Of a DNA stretch of 64,000 nt, positions 35,911-44,173 are shown piece by piece. Under the pieces are notes generated by a model. It saw only the letters and a program-made list of their open reading frames with translations, was not told the DNA's origin and did not search any database. The stretch's first letter is position 1. Every line of letters begins with the position of its first letter. Origin of the DNA: JAXMDC01 sp046349035. Lineage in GTDB: Bacteria > Pseudomonadota > Alphaproteobacteria > Rhizobiales > Kaistiaceae. Both the position numbers and the translations under genes were made by a program. The stretch is taken from assembly GCA_046349035.1 (NCBI GenBank), contig JAXMDC010000002.1, forward strand, positions 1,054,001-1,118,000, written 5' to 3'.

Positions 35911-36282
35911 CTAACCAGCGCGGGTCTCTGCCGGCTTCAGTTGCACCGACTCGCCGCAGCCGCAGGCTGAAACCTCGTTGGGATTCCTAAACACGAAGCC
36001 GGAGCGAAGCGCCGACTCTTCAAAATCCATGACGCTACCCAGAAGGAAAAGCACGGCCTTTCGGTCGACGAATACGGTGACGCCTTTATCGGCCACCGCA
36101 TCCTCTCCGGGGACGGCTTGTACCGCGAGTTCCAGCGTGTAGGTCATCCCGGCGCAGCCGCCGTTCTTGACACCAACGCGTACGCCGGCGACAGGCTGGG
36201 TGGCGTTGGCGACGATTTCGCGAATGCGCGCCGCCGCTGCATCGGTCAGGGTCAGAACCGCGAAGTTGGGAAGGCTGCCCAT
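35911..36282 (-). CDS. sufA: A-type Fe-S carrier protein (SufA/IscA family)
   Basis: A 123-residue A-type iron-sulfur carrier that receives clusters from the SufBCD scaffold and delivers them to apo-proteins. The three conserved cysteines are present: Cys in KNGGCAGMTY and the CGCG pair near the C-terminus (VSACGCGESV). The fold-defining NEVSACGCG motif confirms the family. The ATG at 36282 gives a normal N-terminus; an upstream ATG in the same frame would add 14 residues. It is the last gene of the suf operon, 7 nt after sufT. Confidence 0.9.
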   Translation of the reverse strand: MGSLPNFAVLTLTDAAAARIREIVANATQPVAGVRVGVKNGGCAGMTYTLELAVQAVPGEDAVADKGVTVFVDRKAVLFLLGSVMDFEESALRSGFVFRNPNEVSACGCGESVQLKPAETRAG

Positions 36283-36289
36283 TGCATCC

Positions 36290-36688
36290 TCATCCGAACC
36301 AATCGAGTGCCACGCGCGCCTCATCCGACATGCGACTCGGATCCCAAGGCGGCATGAAGACTAAGTTTACCTTGACCTCTCGCACGCCCTCAACAGCGCC
36401 GACCGCATTGCTGACCCAACCAGGCATTTCCTCCGCCACCGGACACCCGGCCGAAGTCAGGGTCATATCAATCGTGACCACGCGATTCTCATCGATGTCG
36501 ACACGGTAGATAAGGCCGAGTTCATAGATATCGGCGGGTATTTCCGGATCGTAAACAGTCTTCAGCGCCGCCACGATGTCATCCGTCAGCCGTTCGATCT
36601 CGTCGTCGCCGAGTGCGGCGGTGACCACAGCAGTGTCACTGCCTGCGGCGGCCGGCGGCTCGACGGCGTCTGTCGGTCTCTCGTCCAT
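36290..36688 (-). CDS. sufT: SUF system accessory protein SufT (MIP18/DUF59 family)
   Basis: A 132-residue DUF59 protein of the SufT type, an accessory maturation factor of iron-sulfur proteins. The core contains YDPEIPADIYELGLIY and the conserved cysteine in LTSAGCPVAEEMPGWV. The N-terminus is a short acidic/Ala-rich segment. It lies 14 nt after sufS and just before sufA, its usual operon position, which supports the SUF assignment over other DUF59 roles (phenylacetate oxidation or cytosolic CIA). Confidence 0.9.
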   Translation of the reverse strand: MDERPTDAVEPPAAAGSDTAVVTAALGDDEIERLTDDIVAALKTVYDPEIPADIYELGLIYRVDIDENRVVTIDMTLTSAGCPVAEEMPGWVSNAVGAVEGVREVKVNLVFMPPWDPSRMSDEARVALDWFG

Positions 36689-36702
36689 CGACTAACCCTC
36701 GA

Positions 36703-37950
36703 TCACCCGAAAAGCTCGGCCGCCTTGGCGAGCGCAGCAACCAGCCGGTCGACTTCCTCGATCGTGTTGTACATCCCGAAGGATGCACGACAAGTTGCCG
36801 TCACGCCAAATCGGGCAAGCAGTGGCTGAGCGCAATGTGTACCGGCCCTGACCGCTACCCCCGCCCGGTCAATGACCGTTGCAATGTCGTGCGCATGCGC
36901 GCCGGCGACATTGAAGGCCACAATCGCCCCCTTGCCGCGGGCCGAGCCATAGATCGTAAGACCATCGACCTCGGCCAGACGTTGCTGTGCGTAAGCGCCG
37001 ATCTCCGCTTCGTGTTTGGCAATTCGTTCGCGCCCAATGCCCTGCATATAGGTAAGCGCCGCTGCCAAACCAATTGCCTCGACGAACGCTGGCGTCCCGG
37101 CCTCGAAGCGATGCGGGCTTGCCGCATAGGTGATCCGATCCACCGCCACATCGCGGATCATTTCGCCGCCGCCCTGGTAGGGCGGCATGCGGTCGAGCAG
37201 CTCTTTCCTACCGTAGAGGACGCCGATCCCGGTCGGTCCGTAGGTCTTGTGACCGGTGAAAACATAAAAGTCGCAGCCGAGATCTCGCATATCGACGGGA
37301 AGGTGCACGGCGCCCTGGCTGCCGTCGACCAGCACTGGAATTCCGCGTGCATGGGCGAGCCGGCACACTTCCTTAATCGGCACCACGGTGCCGAGGACGT
37401 TCGACATCTGCGTGATCGCCACCATCTTCGTGCGCGGCGAAAGCAGGCGCTCGAACTCGTCGATCAGGAACGTGCCATCGTCGGCAACCGGCGCGAACTT
37501 CAGCACCGCGCCTTTCCGCTCGCGATGAAAGTGCCAGGGTACGATGTTCGAGTGGTGCTCCATGATCGACAGGACAATCTCGTCACCCTCGCCAATGGCC
37601 GTGCGCCCGTAGGAATCGGCGACAAGGTTGATCGCCTCTGTCGAGTTACGCGTGAAGACGATCTCCTCGATGCTCCCGGCGTTGAGAAAGCGCCTGACGA
37701 CCTCGCGCGCATCCTCGAAGGACTCGGTTGCGGCGGTGGACAGAAAGTGCAGTCCGCGATGGACGTTCGCGTAGCTTTCCCGGTAAGCGTGCTCCATCGC
37801 ATCCAGCACCACCCGCGGCTTCTGCGCCGACGCGCCGTTGTCGAGATAGGTCAAGGGCTGGCCGTAGACCTCCCGCGCCAGGATCGGGAAGTCCCGCCGG
37901 ATCGCGGCGATGTCATAAGGTTGGGCGGTGAGGCTACGGACCGCTTCCAT
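36703..37950 (-). CDS. sufS: Cysteine desulfurase SufS
   Basis: SufS releases sulfur from cysteine with PLP to feed the SUF scaffold. The 415-residue group II desulfurase shows PLP-lysine in FTGHKTYGPTGIGVLYG and the catalytic Cys in RAGTHCAQPLL. The N-terminal YLDNGASAQKP segment and HRGLHFLS region are typical of SufS. It overlaps the sufD stop by one base (TGATG), so translation is coupled. No SufE gene is seen here, so its sulfur acceptor is not encoded nearby. Confidence 0.95.
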   Translation of the reverse strand: MEAVRSLTAQPYDIAAIRRDFPILAREVYGQPLTYLDNGASAQKPRVVLDAMEHAYRESYANVHRGLHFLSTAATESFEDAREVVRRFLNAGSIEEIVFTRNSTEAINLVADSYGRTAIGEGDEIVLSIMEHHSNIVPWHFHRERKGAVLKFAPVADDGTFLIDEFERLLSPRTKMVAITQMSNVLGTVVPIKEVCRLAHARGIPVLVDGSQGAVHLPVDMRDLGCDFYVFTGHKTYGPTGIGVLYGRKELLDRMPPYQGGGEMIRDVAVDRITYAASPHRFEAGTPAFVEAIGLAAALTYMQGIGRERIAKHEAEIGAYAQQRLAEVDGLTIYGSARGKGAIVAFNVAGAHAHDIATVIDRAGVAVRAGTHCAQPLLARFGVTATCRASFGMYNTIEEVDRLVAALAKAAELFG

Positions 37951-39278
37951 CAGCCTTTCCCCTGCCCTCGCCCCGCCAGCCAGCTTTCGACGCTAGGCTG
38001 CAACGCTGCGATCAGTCCGCGATCGTCGATTGCCTCGACGGCTTCTGCGAGGAACCCAGCGATCAGTAACTGCTCCGCCTCGGCCCGCGGAATGCCCCGC
38101 GAAAGCAGATAAAAGAGGTGATCCGTATCGATCTTGCCTGTGGTCGATCCGTGGCCGCATTGCACATCGTCGGCGTAGATTTCCAGTTCCGGCTTGGCCG
38201 AAAAGGAGGCGTCGTCGGAAAGCAGGAGCGCCTTGCTGCCGAGTTTGCCGTCCGCCTTTTGTGCCCCTTCGGCAACGATGACTTTGCCCTGAAACGCGCC
38301 CTCGCCCCGGCCATCGACCGCCGAACGGAAAAGTACGCGGCTGGTAGTCGCCGGCTTCAGGTGCTCGATGACAATCGCGGTGTCGCTCCGCCGTTCACCG
38401 TCGAGGAGGGTGGCGCCAGAGAGGCTGGCGCGCGCGCCTTCGCCCGCCAATTTGACAAAGGTCTGCGCGCGAGCGATTGCGCTCCCGGTCGCCAGCGACG
38501 CCTGCTCGAAGATGGCATCGTCAGCCACCGCGACGAACAGACTGACGATGTGGACCGCCCGCGCATCCGACGCTTGCAACCTCGCCGCTTTCACCGTCGC
38601 TCGACCGCCTACAAGCCATTCGGAGACGATATTAGCGTGATGACCGACACCTGGGACGCCGCTGTGGCTCTCCCACAGGCTTACGCGAGCGGCAGCGCCG
38701 ACATCGACAACATTGCGGACATAGACGGCAGCAGGCTCGGACCCGGTCTGTAGATGAGCAATCCGAATTGGACGCGCCACGCTTGCACCGGGAGCTACGC
38801 GCACGACAACGCCGCCAGCCATCAACGCGCTGTTCAGCGCAACCGTTGCCTCGATGTCGTCGTTGAAGAGCGACCCGATGCGCGGATCGCCCTGCTGAAG
38901 TGCATCGGCGAGCGACACAACTTCGATCCCGGGTAATCCCTGGGCATCAGAAAGGTCGGGCCGGTAGCCGCCATCGGCGATAACAATGCGGGCGTGGTCC
39001 AACTTGCCAAGCGAATCTTCGGCGAGCATCCGCCGGACCGCTTCCTCGTTGCTGTCCCTGCCAATCGGCGGCACGGATCGAAGCAGCGCCCGCAAGTCGG
39101 TGTAGTGCCAAGCCTCGACCCGCCGATGCGGCAATCCCGTATTGCGAAAGGATTCGATCGCGGTCGCGCGATGGTGGCGCACCTTGGCGCTGCCCGGCAG
39201 CTTGTCCCGCACGAGATCGTAACTCGCCAGCAGGTGGGCTTCGGCCTCGGTTCGCAGCGTGACGGGTTCGGACGCCAT
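37950..39278 (-). CDS. sufD: Fe-S cluster assembly protein SufD
   Basis: SufD (442 aa) pairs with SufB and the SufC ATPase in the SufBCD scaffold and is needed for iron acquisition. The C-terminal beta-helix region contains DDVQCGHGSTTGKIDTDHLF then YLLSRGIP, the usual SufB/SufD signature, including the conserved His. Start is ATG at 39278, 11 nt after the sufC stop. It lacks the long N-terminal region of SufB, as expected. Confidence 0.93.
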   Translation of the reverse strand: MASEPVTLRTEAEAHLLASYDLVRDKLPGSAKVRHHRATAIESFRNTGLPHRRVEAWHYTDLRALLRSVPPIGRDSNEEAVRRMLAEDSLGKLDHARIVIADGGYRPDLSDAQGLPGIEVVSLADALQQGDPRIGSLFNDDIEATVALNSALMAGGVVVRVAPGASVARPIRIAHLQTGSEPAAVYVRNVVDVGAAARVSLWESHSGVPGVGHHANIVSEWLVGGRATVKAARLQASDARAVHIVSLFVAVADDAIFEQASLATGSAIARAQTFVKLAGEGARASLSGATLLDGERRSDTAIVIEHLKPATTSRVLFRSAVDGRGEGAFQGKVIVAEGAQKADGKLGSKALLLSDDASFSAKPELEIYADDVQCGHGSTTGKIDTDHLFYLLSRGIPRAEAEQLLIAGFLAEAVEAIDDRGLIAALQPSVESWLAGRGQGKG

Positions 39279-39289
39279 GGCCGCCGGAC

Positions 39290-40051
39290 CTAGGCCGGCT
39301 CCGCGGCGTAGTCGGCATAGCCGCGCGCTTCCAGTTCGAGCGCTAGCTCCTTGCCGCCCGATCGAACGATCCGCCCGGCCGACATGACATGCACGCGGTC
39401 CGGAACGATATAATTCAGAAGCCGCTGGTAGTGGGTAATCACCAGCATCGACCGCTCCGCGTTGCGCAGCGCATTGACGCCGTTGGCGACAATCCGGAGA
39501 GCATCGATGTCGAGCCCGGAGTCGGTCTCGTCGAGAATCGCTAACGCCGGCTCGAGCAGTGCCATCTGCACGATCTCGTTCCGTTTCTTCTCGCCGCCCG
39601 AGAACCCGACATTGAGCGGACGGCTCAGCATGTCGCGCCCGACCTCCAGAACCTTGGCCGCGGCGTCCACCCGCCGGGTCTGATCGGCCATGCTGAGTGG
39701 CGGCTCACCACGCGCCTTACGCTGCGCGTTGAGGGCCGTCCTCAGAAACGTCATGCCGGCAACGCCGGGGATTTCCATCGGATACTGGAACGCCAGAAAC
39801 ACGCCCTTGGCAGCTCGTTCCTCCGGTTCCATGGCCAACAGGTTCTCGCCGCGGAAGTGGACCTCGCCGCTGGTCACCTCATATCCTTCGCGCCCGGCCA
39901 GCACATACGACAGCGTCGACTTGCCCGACCCGTTCGGCCCCATGATCGCATGGACCTCGCCGGCACCGATTTCCAAACTGAGGCCGCGGAGAATCTCTCT
40001 CCCCTCGCCTTCAATGCGAACGTGCAGATCGCGGATTTCGAGAAGAGCCAT
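39290..40051 (-). CDS. sufC: Fe-S cluster assembly ATPase SufC
   Basis: SufC (253 aa) is the ABC-type ATPase that drives conformational changes in the SufBCD scaffold. Walker A is GPNGSGKST, the signature region is FSGGEKKRNEIVQM and Walker B is LAILDETDSGLD. It has no membrane domain, as for all SufC proteins. It lies 3 nt after the inserted cupin gene, which separates it from sufB. Confidence 0.95.
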   Translation of the reverse strand: MALLEIRDLHVRIEGEGREILRGLSLEIGAGEVHAIMGPNGSGKSTLSYVLAGREGYEVTSGEVHFRGENLLAMEPEERAAKGVFLAFQYPMEIPGVAGMTFLRTALNAQRKARGEPPLSMADQTRRVDAAAKVLEVGRDMLSRPLNVGFSGGEKKRNEIVQMALLEPALAILDETDSGLDIDALRIVANGVNALRNAERSMLVITHYQRLLNYIVPDRVHVMSAGRIVRSGGKELALELEARGYADYAAEPA

Positions 40052-40054
40052 CGC

Positions 40055-40561
40055 CTAGCCTTCGCCGTCCCAGTAGTCGAGGCTGTTCGGCTGGCGACCG
40101 ACATAGCGTATGCCGCCGCCATCGGGATTGCCCCAGTCGAAGCGTGAGGTAACCGCGAACTTACCGGAGTCGGGATACTCCACCACTTCGGTCGTCGCCG
40201 CGGTCGAAATGCCGAGATACTTCAGCGTCTTGTTACCGTTGTTGATGATCTGGTGAGCAGTCTCCGGCCCACCTGTCGGCGCAGCCAGCACGTCGCCGGC
40301 CTTCACCGGAAAGGTATCGGCGCCGAAGCGGTATTGCCCTTCGCCTTCCAGGATCAGGAACAGTTCGTGGATGCCGTGGTGGTTGTGGAACGGGAACGCC
40401 CGCTTCCCCGGTTCGACCACATGGAGCATGCAGCCGATGCCGGTCGAGCCGATGATACGGCCGAAGCTGCCGACGCGCGCCGCGAAAGTCTCGCCATTGC
40501 TACTGTCGCGCAGCGGCACGTCGGCAAGGTTGATGACCGGTCGCTTGGTCGGCTCGCTCAT
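40055..40561 (-). CDS. Cupin-domain protein inserted between sufB and sufC
   Basis: A 168-residue cytoplasmic cupin. Motif 1 is GKRAFPFHNHHGIHELFLIL with several histidines and a Glu in metal-ligand positions; motif 2 includes GDVLAAPTGGPETAHQI. The C-terminal FAVTSRFDWGNPDGGGIRYV tail is unlike short cupins. It is embedded in the suf operon: its ATG overlaps the sufB stop (TAATG) and sufC begins 3 nt later, so it is translationally coupled with SUF genes. Cupins here could bind iron or a small metabolite, or act as a dioxygenase-like or isomerase-like enzyme. The function is unknown; no usual suf gene is of this type. Confidence 0.8.
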   Translation of the reverse strand: MSEPTKRPVINLADVPLRDSSNGETFAARVGSFGRIIGSTGIGCMLHVVEPGKRAFPFHNHHGIHELFLILEGEGQYRFGADTFPVKAGDVLAAPTGGPETAHQIINNGNKTLKYLGISTAATTEVVEYPDSGKFAVTSRFDWGNPDGGGIRYVGRQPNSLDYWDGEG

Positions 40562-42033
40562 TAGCCTACGCTCCCCTCAAGGCTGACGCCGATTAGCTTC
40601 TGCGCTTCGACCATGAACTCCATCGGCAGGTGTTGGATCACGTCCTTGACGAAGCCGTTGACGATGAGCGCAACCGCCTCTTCGTCCGACAGGCCCCGGC
40701 TGCGGCAATAGAATATCTGGTCGTCGGCGATCTTTGACGTCGTCGCTTCGTGCTCGAACGTGGCGTTGCGGTTACGCGATTCGATATAGGGAATGGTGTG
40801 GGCGCTGCAGCGGTCGCCAATCAGCAGCGAGTCGCAGTTAGTGTAGTTGCGGGCACCGCTCGCCTTGCGATGCGCCCACACCCGGCCGCGATAGGTGTTG
40901 GAGGATTGCCCGGCGGAAATGCCCTTGGAGATGATGCGGCTCCGCGTGTTCGGCGCGAGGTGCAGCATCTTGGTGCCGGAATCGACCTGCTGGTGGCCAT
41001 TTGATACCGCGATCGAATAGAACTCGCCGCTCGACCCCTCGCCCCGCAGGACACAGCTCGGATATTTCCAGGTGATCGCCGATCCGGTCTCGACCTGCGT
41101 CCAGGAGATCTTCGAGCGTGCACCGCGGCAGTCGCCGCGCTTCGTCACGAAATTGTAAATGCCGCCCTTGCCCGCCTTATCGCCAGGATACCAGTTCTGG
41201 ACGGTCGAGTACTTGATCTCGGCATCGTCGAGCGCGACGAGTTCGACCACTGCGGCATGCAACTGATGCTCGTCGCGCATCGGTGCGGTGCAGCCCTCAA
41301 GGTAGCTCACATAAGAGCCCCTGTCGGCGATGATGAGCGTCCGCTCGAACTGACCGGTCTTCTTCTCGTTGATGCGGAAATAGGTGGAGAGGTCCATTGG
41401 ACATCTCACCCCTGGCGGGATGTAAACAAACGACCCGTCCGAGAACACGGCGCTGTTCAGCGTGGCGTAGAAATTGTCGGAAACGGGAACCACCGATCCG
41501 AGATACTGCTTCACCAGATCGGGGTGCTCGCGAATGGCCTCGGAGATCGGGCAGAAAATGATGCCCGCCTTGCGCAGTTCTTCCTTGTAGGTTGTAACCA
41601 CCGAAACCGAATCGAAGACGGCATCGACGGCGACCCTCGGCGCGCCTTCCACGCCGAGCAGCGCCTCGCGCTCGCGCAGCGGCACCCCGAGCCGATCGTA
41701 CATGGCAAGGAGTTCGGGATCGACCTCGGCCAGGCTCTTCGGTCCCGGTGTCGATCTCGGTGCCGCGTAGTAGTGAAGGTCCTGGAAGTCGATCTTGGGA
41801 TAGCTGACGCGGCCCCAAGTCGGCTCCGGCATCGACTGCCATCGCCGAAACGCGGCGAGGCGCCAATCGAGCATCCAACCCGGTTCGTCTTTCTTCCCCG
41901 AAATCAGACGAACAATGTCTTCGTTAAGCCCCTTCGGAGCCTTGTCGGAGGCGATGTCCGAGACGAACCCATATTTGTATTGGTCGACGTCGATCCGGCG
42001 GACCTGATCGACGGTCTCGCGAACTGCGGGCAT
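40561..42033 (-). CDS. sufB: Fe-S cluster assembly protein SufB
   Basis: SufB (490 aa) is the scaffold subunit on which clusters are built. It carries the conserved RGDCRGARSKISWTQVETGS and SSGEFYSIAVSNGHQQVDSG regions, and the C-terminal QIFYCRSRGLSDEEAVALIV segment with its cysteine. It begins 71 nt after the upstream cysteine desulfurase gene. Its stop overlaps the cupin start. The length matches alphaproteobacterial SufB. Confidence 0.95.
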   Translation of the reverse strand: MPAVRETVDQVRRIDVDQYKYGFVSDIASDKAPKGLNEDIVRLISGKKDEPGWMLDWRLAAFRRWQSMPEPTWGRVSYPKIDFQDLHYYAAPRSTPGPKSLAEVDPELLAMYDRLGVPLREREALLGVEGAPRVAVDAVFDSVSVVTTYKEELRKAGIIFCPISEAIREHPDLVKQYLGSVVPVSDNFYATLNSAVFSDGSFVYIPPGVRCPMDLSTYFRINEKKTGQFERTLIIADRGSYVSYLEGCTAPMRDEHQLHAAVVELVALDDAEIKYSTVQNWYPGDKAGKGGIYNFVTKRGDCRGARSKISWTQVETGSAITWKYPSCVLRGEGSSGEFYSIAVSNGHQQVDSGTKMLHLAPNTRSRIISKGISAGQSSNTYRGRVWAHRKASGARNYTNCDSLLIGDRCSAHTIPYIESRNRNATFEHEATTSKIADDQIFYCRSRGLSDEEAVALIVNGFVKDVIQHLPMEFMVEAQKLIGVSLEGSVG

Positions 42034-42104
42034 TGCCCTAACTCCGGCCGCAGCGGTTTCAAGGACCGCGGGTCAAGCACTGTTGGAACACCTTAACTCA
42101 GCGG

Positions 42105-43289
42105 TCAAGCCGCTTGGACGGCGCCATTCTTCCTGATTTGGCTAACGACCTGCCGCCAAAGCTGAGAAAACCTATGTAGGTCTTCCGCGGAGGTCTCCCA
42201 ACCGAAGCTGATCCGGACTGCGGACCGGGTCGCCGTCTTCTCAGCGCCCATGGCCGCCAGCACATGGCTCGGCCCAACCTTACCTGAGGAACACGCGGCG
42301 CCCGAGGAAACCGCCGCGCCCGCCAGGTCGAACGCCATTACCAGCGTTTCGCCAGAGAGCCCTGGCACCCCTATCAACGTCGTATTGGCGAGGCGCGGAA
42401 CGGCCCGTCCGTAGATCACTGCTTCCGGTGTCGCGGCTAAAAGGGCCGCCTCCAGGTTGTCCCGAAGACGAGTCGCGCCCGCCGCAAACGCGGCAGCCTC
42501 GGCGACGGCAACCTCAGCGGCTGCCGCAAAACCGACGATGCCGAGGAGGTTTTCAGTGCCGGCACGGCGACGAAACTCCTGTCCGCCGCCACGGATCAGG
42601 GGCGCTACCTGGACCGCACCGTTCCGGACAATCAACGCTCCTACCCCCTTCGGTCCGCCGAGCTTGTGCGCAGACAGGATGGTCATGCCGGCGTGCTTGG
42701 GAACAGCGTCGAGGGGAGTTTTTCCGGCCGCCTGGGCCGCGTCGACAACCAGAACTGCCCCGGAAGGTTCAATTGCCGCAGCGATGTCGGCAATTGGCTG
42801 GATAACGCCGGTCTCATTGTTCGCGGCCTGCACCGCAACGATCACCGAAGCCTGGCCGCCCTCCGCGGTCGCGGCAGCAACGCGCGCAGCGAGCTCAGCA
42901 ACCTTGACAACGCCATCGGCATCCACCGCTGCAGTGCCCACCCGCTCCGGCGGAAATTTGTGGCCTTGGAGAACCGACACATGCTCGGTCGCACAAACGA
43001 TCAAACGTCCGGCATCGGCGTGCCCACTGGGGTGTGCGGCCTCGGAATAGAGCGCTAGGTTCGCCGCCTCGGTCGCACCGGACGTGAAGACTACGCCGGC
43101 GGGTTCAACGGCAAACAACGCGGCGATCTTGGCCCGCGCCTCGTCGACAAGACGCCGTGCCTCTCGGCCTTCGCGGTGAACCGATGACGGGTTCCCGGCC
43201 AGGTCCAGCGCCTCCAGCATTGCGGCCCGCGCCTGCGGGCGGAGCGGAGCCCCGGCGTTCCAGTCAAGAAAGATGCGCTTGTCTGCCAC
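42105..43289 (-). CDS. Cysteine desulfurase, IscS/NifS type, first gene of the suf operon
   Basis: A 394-residue PLP enzyme of the group I (IscS/NifS) type. The PLP lysine is in SAHKLGGPKGVGALIV, and the catalytic cysteine lies in a long flexible loop (SSGAACSSGKVGPSHVLAAMG). This differs from SufS, encoded later in the operon, so the operon has two desulfurases of two groups. The start is GTG at 43289, immediately before DKRIFLDWNAGAPLRPQAR; an ATG-like frame 46 codons upstream adds arginine-rich non-conserved residues. In other alphaproteobacteria an IscR-like regulator gene precedes this one; none is present here. Confidence 0.88.
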   Translation of the reverse strand: MADKRIFLDWNAGAPLRPQARAAMLEALDLAGNPSSVHREGREARRLVDEARAKIAALFAVEPAGVVFTSGATEAANLALYSEAAHPSGHADAGRLIVCATEHVSVLQGHKFPPERVGTAAVDADGVVKVAELAARVAAATAEGGQASVIVAVQAANNETGVIQPIADIAAAIEPSGAVLVVDAAQAAGKTPLDAVPKHAGMTILSAHKLGGPKGVGALIVRNGAVQVAPLIRGGGQEFRRRAGTENLLGIVGFAAAAEVAVAEAAAFAAGATRLRDNLEAALLAATPEAVIYGRAVPRLANTTLIGVPGLSGETLVMAFDLAGAAVSSGAACSSGKVGPSHVLAAMGAEKTATRSAVRISFGWETSAEDLHRFSQLWRQVVSQIRKNGAVQAA

Positions 43290-43516
43290 GTCCCAACCCG
43301 TTCCCGGTCGCGCCCGCGCTGACCGAGAGAAGATGCTTGAATCCGGCCCCTCTCGCCGTGATATGAAGGCTGCGCGTTCAGTCGGCCGGGATGACCGCAA
43401 AAAGGTTGTGGACCGCCTCTGCCTCAAATGTCCAGGGTCACGCTTGCCCCTGGTCGAGCGGGCCTTAGATGAAGGGCCTCGGCCGCAAGGTTTGCGTAGT
43501 CCAATTCGAGATTTCG

Positions 43517-44173
43517 ATGCCAGAAGTCATCTTTGCCGGCCCCGCCGGTAGATTAGAAGGTCGTTTCCAGCCGGCAAAGCGGCGAAACGCTCCGATTGCG
43601 ATTGTTCTCCATCCTCACCCGCAGTTCGGCGGGACGATGAACAACCAGATCGTCTACCAGCTTTTCTACCTGTTCGCTGAGCGGAACTTCGCGGTCCTGC
43701 GATTCAACTTCCGCGGAGTTGGTCGCAGCCAGGGCACGTTCGACCACGGTGCCGGCGAACTCTCCGACGCTGCTTCCGCCCTCGATTGGGTGCAGTCGAT
43801 GCATCCTGACGCCCGCAGCTGTTGGGTGGCGGGATTCTCCTTCGGCGCCTGGATCGGCATGCAACTCCTTATGCGCCGCCCGGAGGTCGAAGGCTTCATC
43901 TCCATCGCCCCGCCTGCCAATTTGCACGATTTCACCTTTCTGGCGCCCTGCCCGTCTTCCGGCCTGATTGTCCATGGCGACCAGGACAAAGTCGTACCGC
44001 CGAAGGACGTTCAGGTCTTGGTCGACAAGCTGAAGACGCAGAAGGGCATCAAGATCGACCAGCAAATCATCCCCGGTGCCAACCACTTCTTCGACAACCG
44101 CACCCAGGAGCTGATGGACGTCTGCACCGGTTATGTCGACCGACGCCTGGCGGCGGCTGAAGCAACGGCCTGA
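43517..44173 (+). CDS. Alpha/beta-hydrolase family protein
   Basis: A 218-residue alpha/beta hydrolase of a small cytoplasmic type. The PHPQFGGTMNN segment holds the oxyanion region, the nucleophile elbow is AGFSFGAWIGMQ with the catalytic Ser, and the C-terminal His lies in PGANHFFDNRTQEL. The central Asp is in VHGDQDKVV. The substrate is not evident. It is divergent from the first suf desulfurase gene and its 3' end overlaps the convergent anmK by about 43 nt, unusually long for two such genes. The start ATG at 43517 follows a weak GAG site. Confidence 0.82.
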   Translation: MPEVIFAGPAGRLEGRFQPAKRRNAPIAIVLHPHPQFGGTMNNQIVYQLFYLFAERNFAVLRFNFRGVGRSQGTFDHGAGELSDAASALDWVQSMHPDARSCWVAGFSFGAWIGMQLLMRRPEVEGFISIAPPANLHDFTFLAPCPSSGLIVHGDQDKVVPPKDVQVLVDKLKTQKGIKIDQQIIPGANHFFDNRTQELMDVCTGYVDRRLAAAEATA

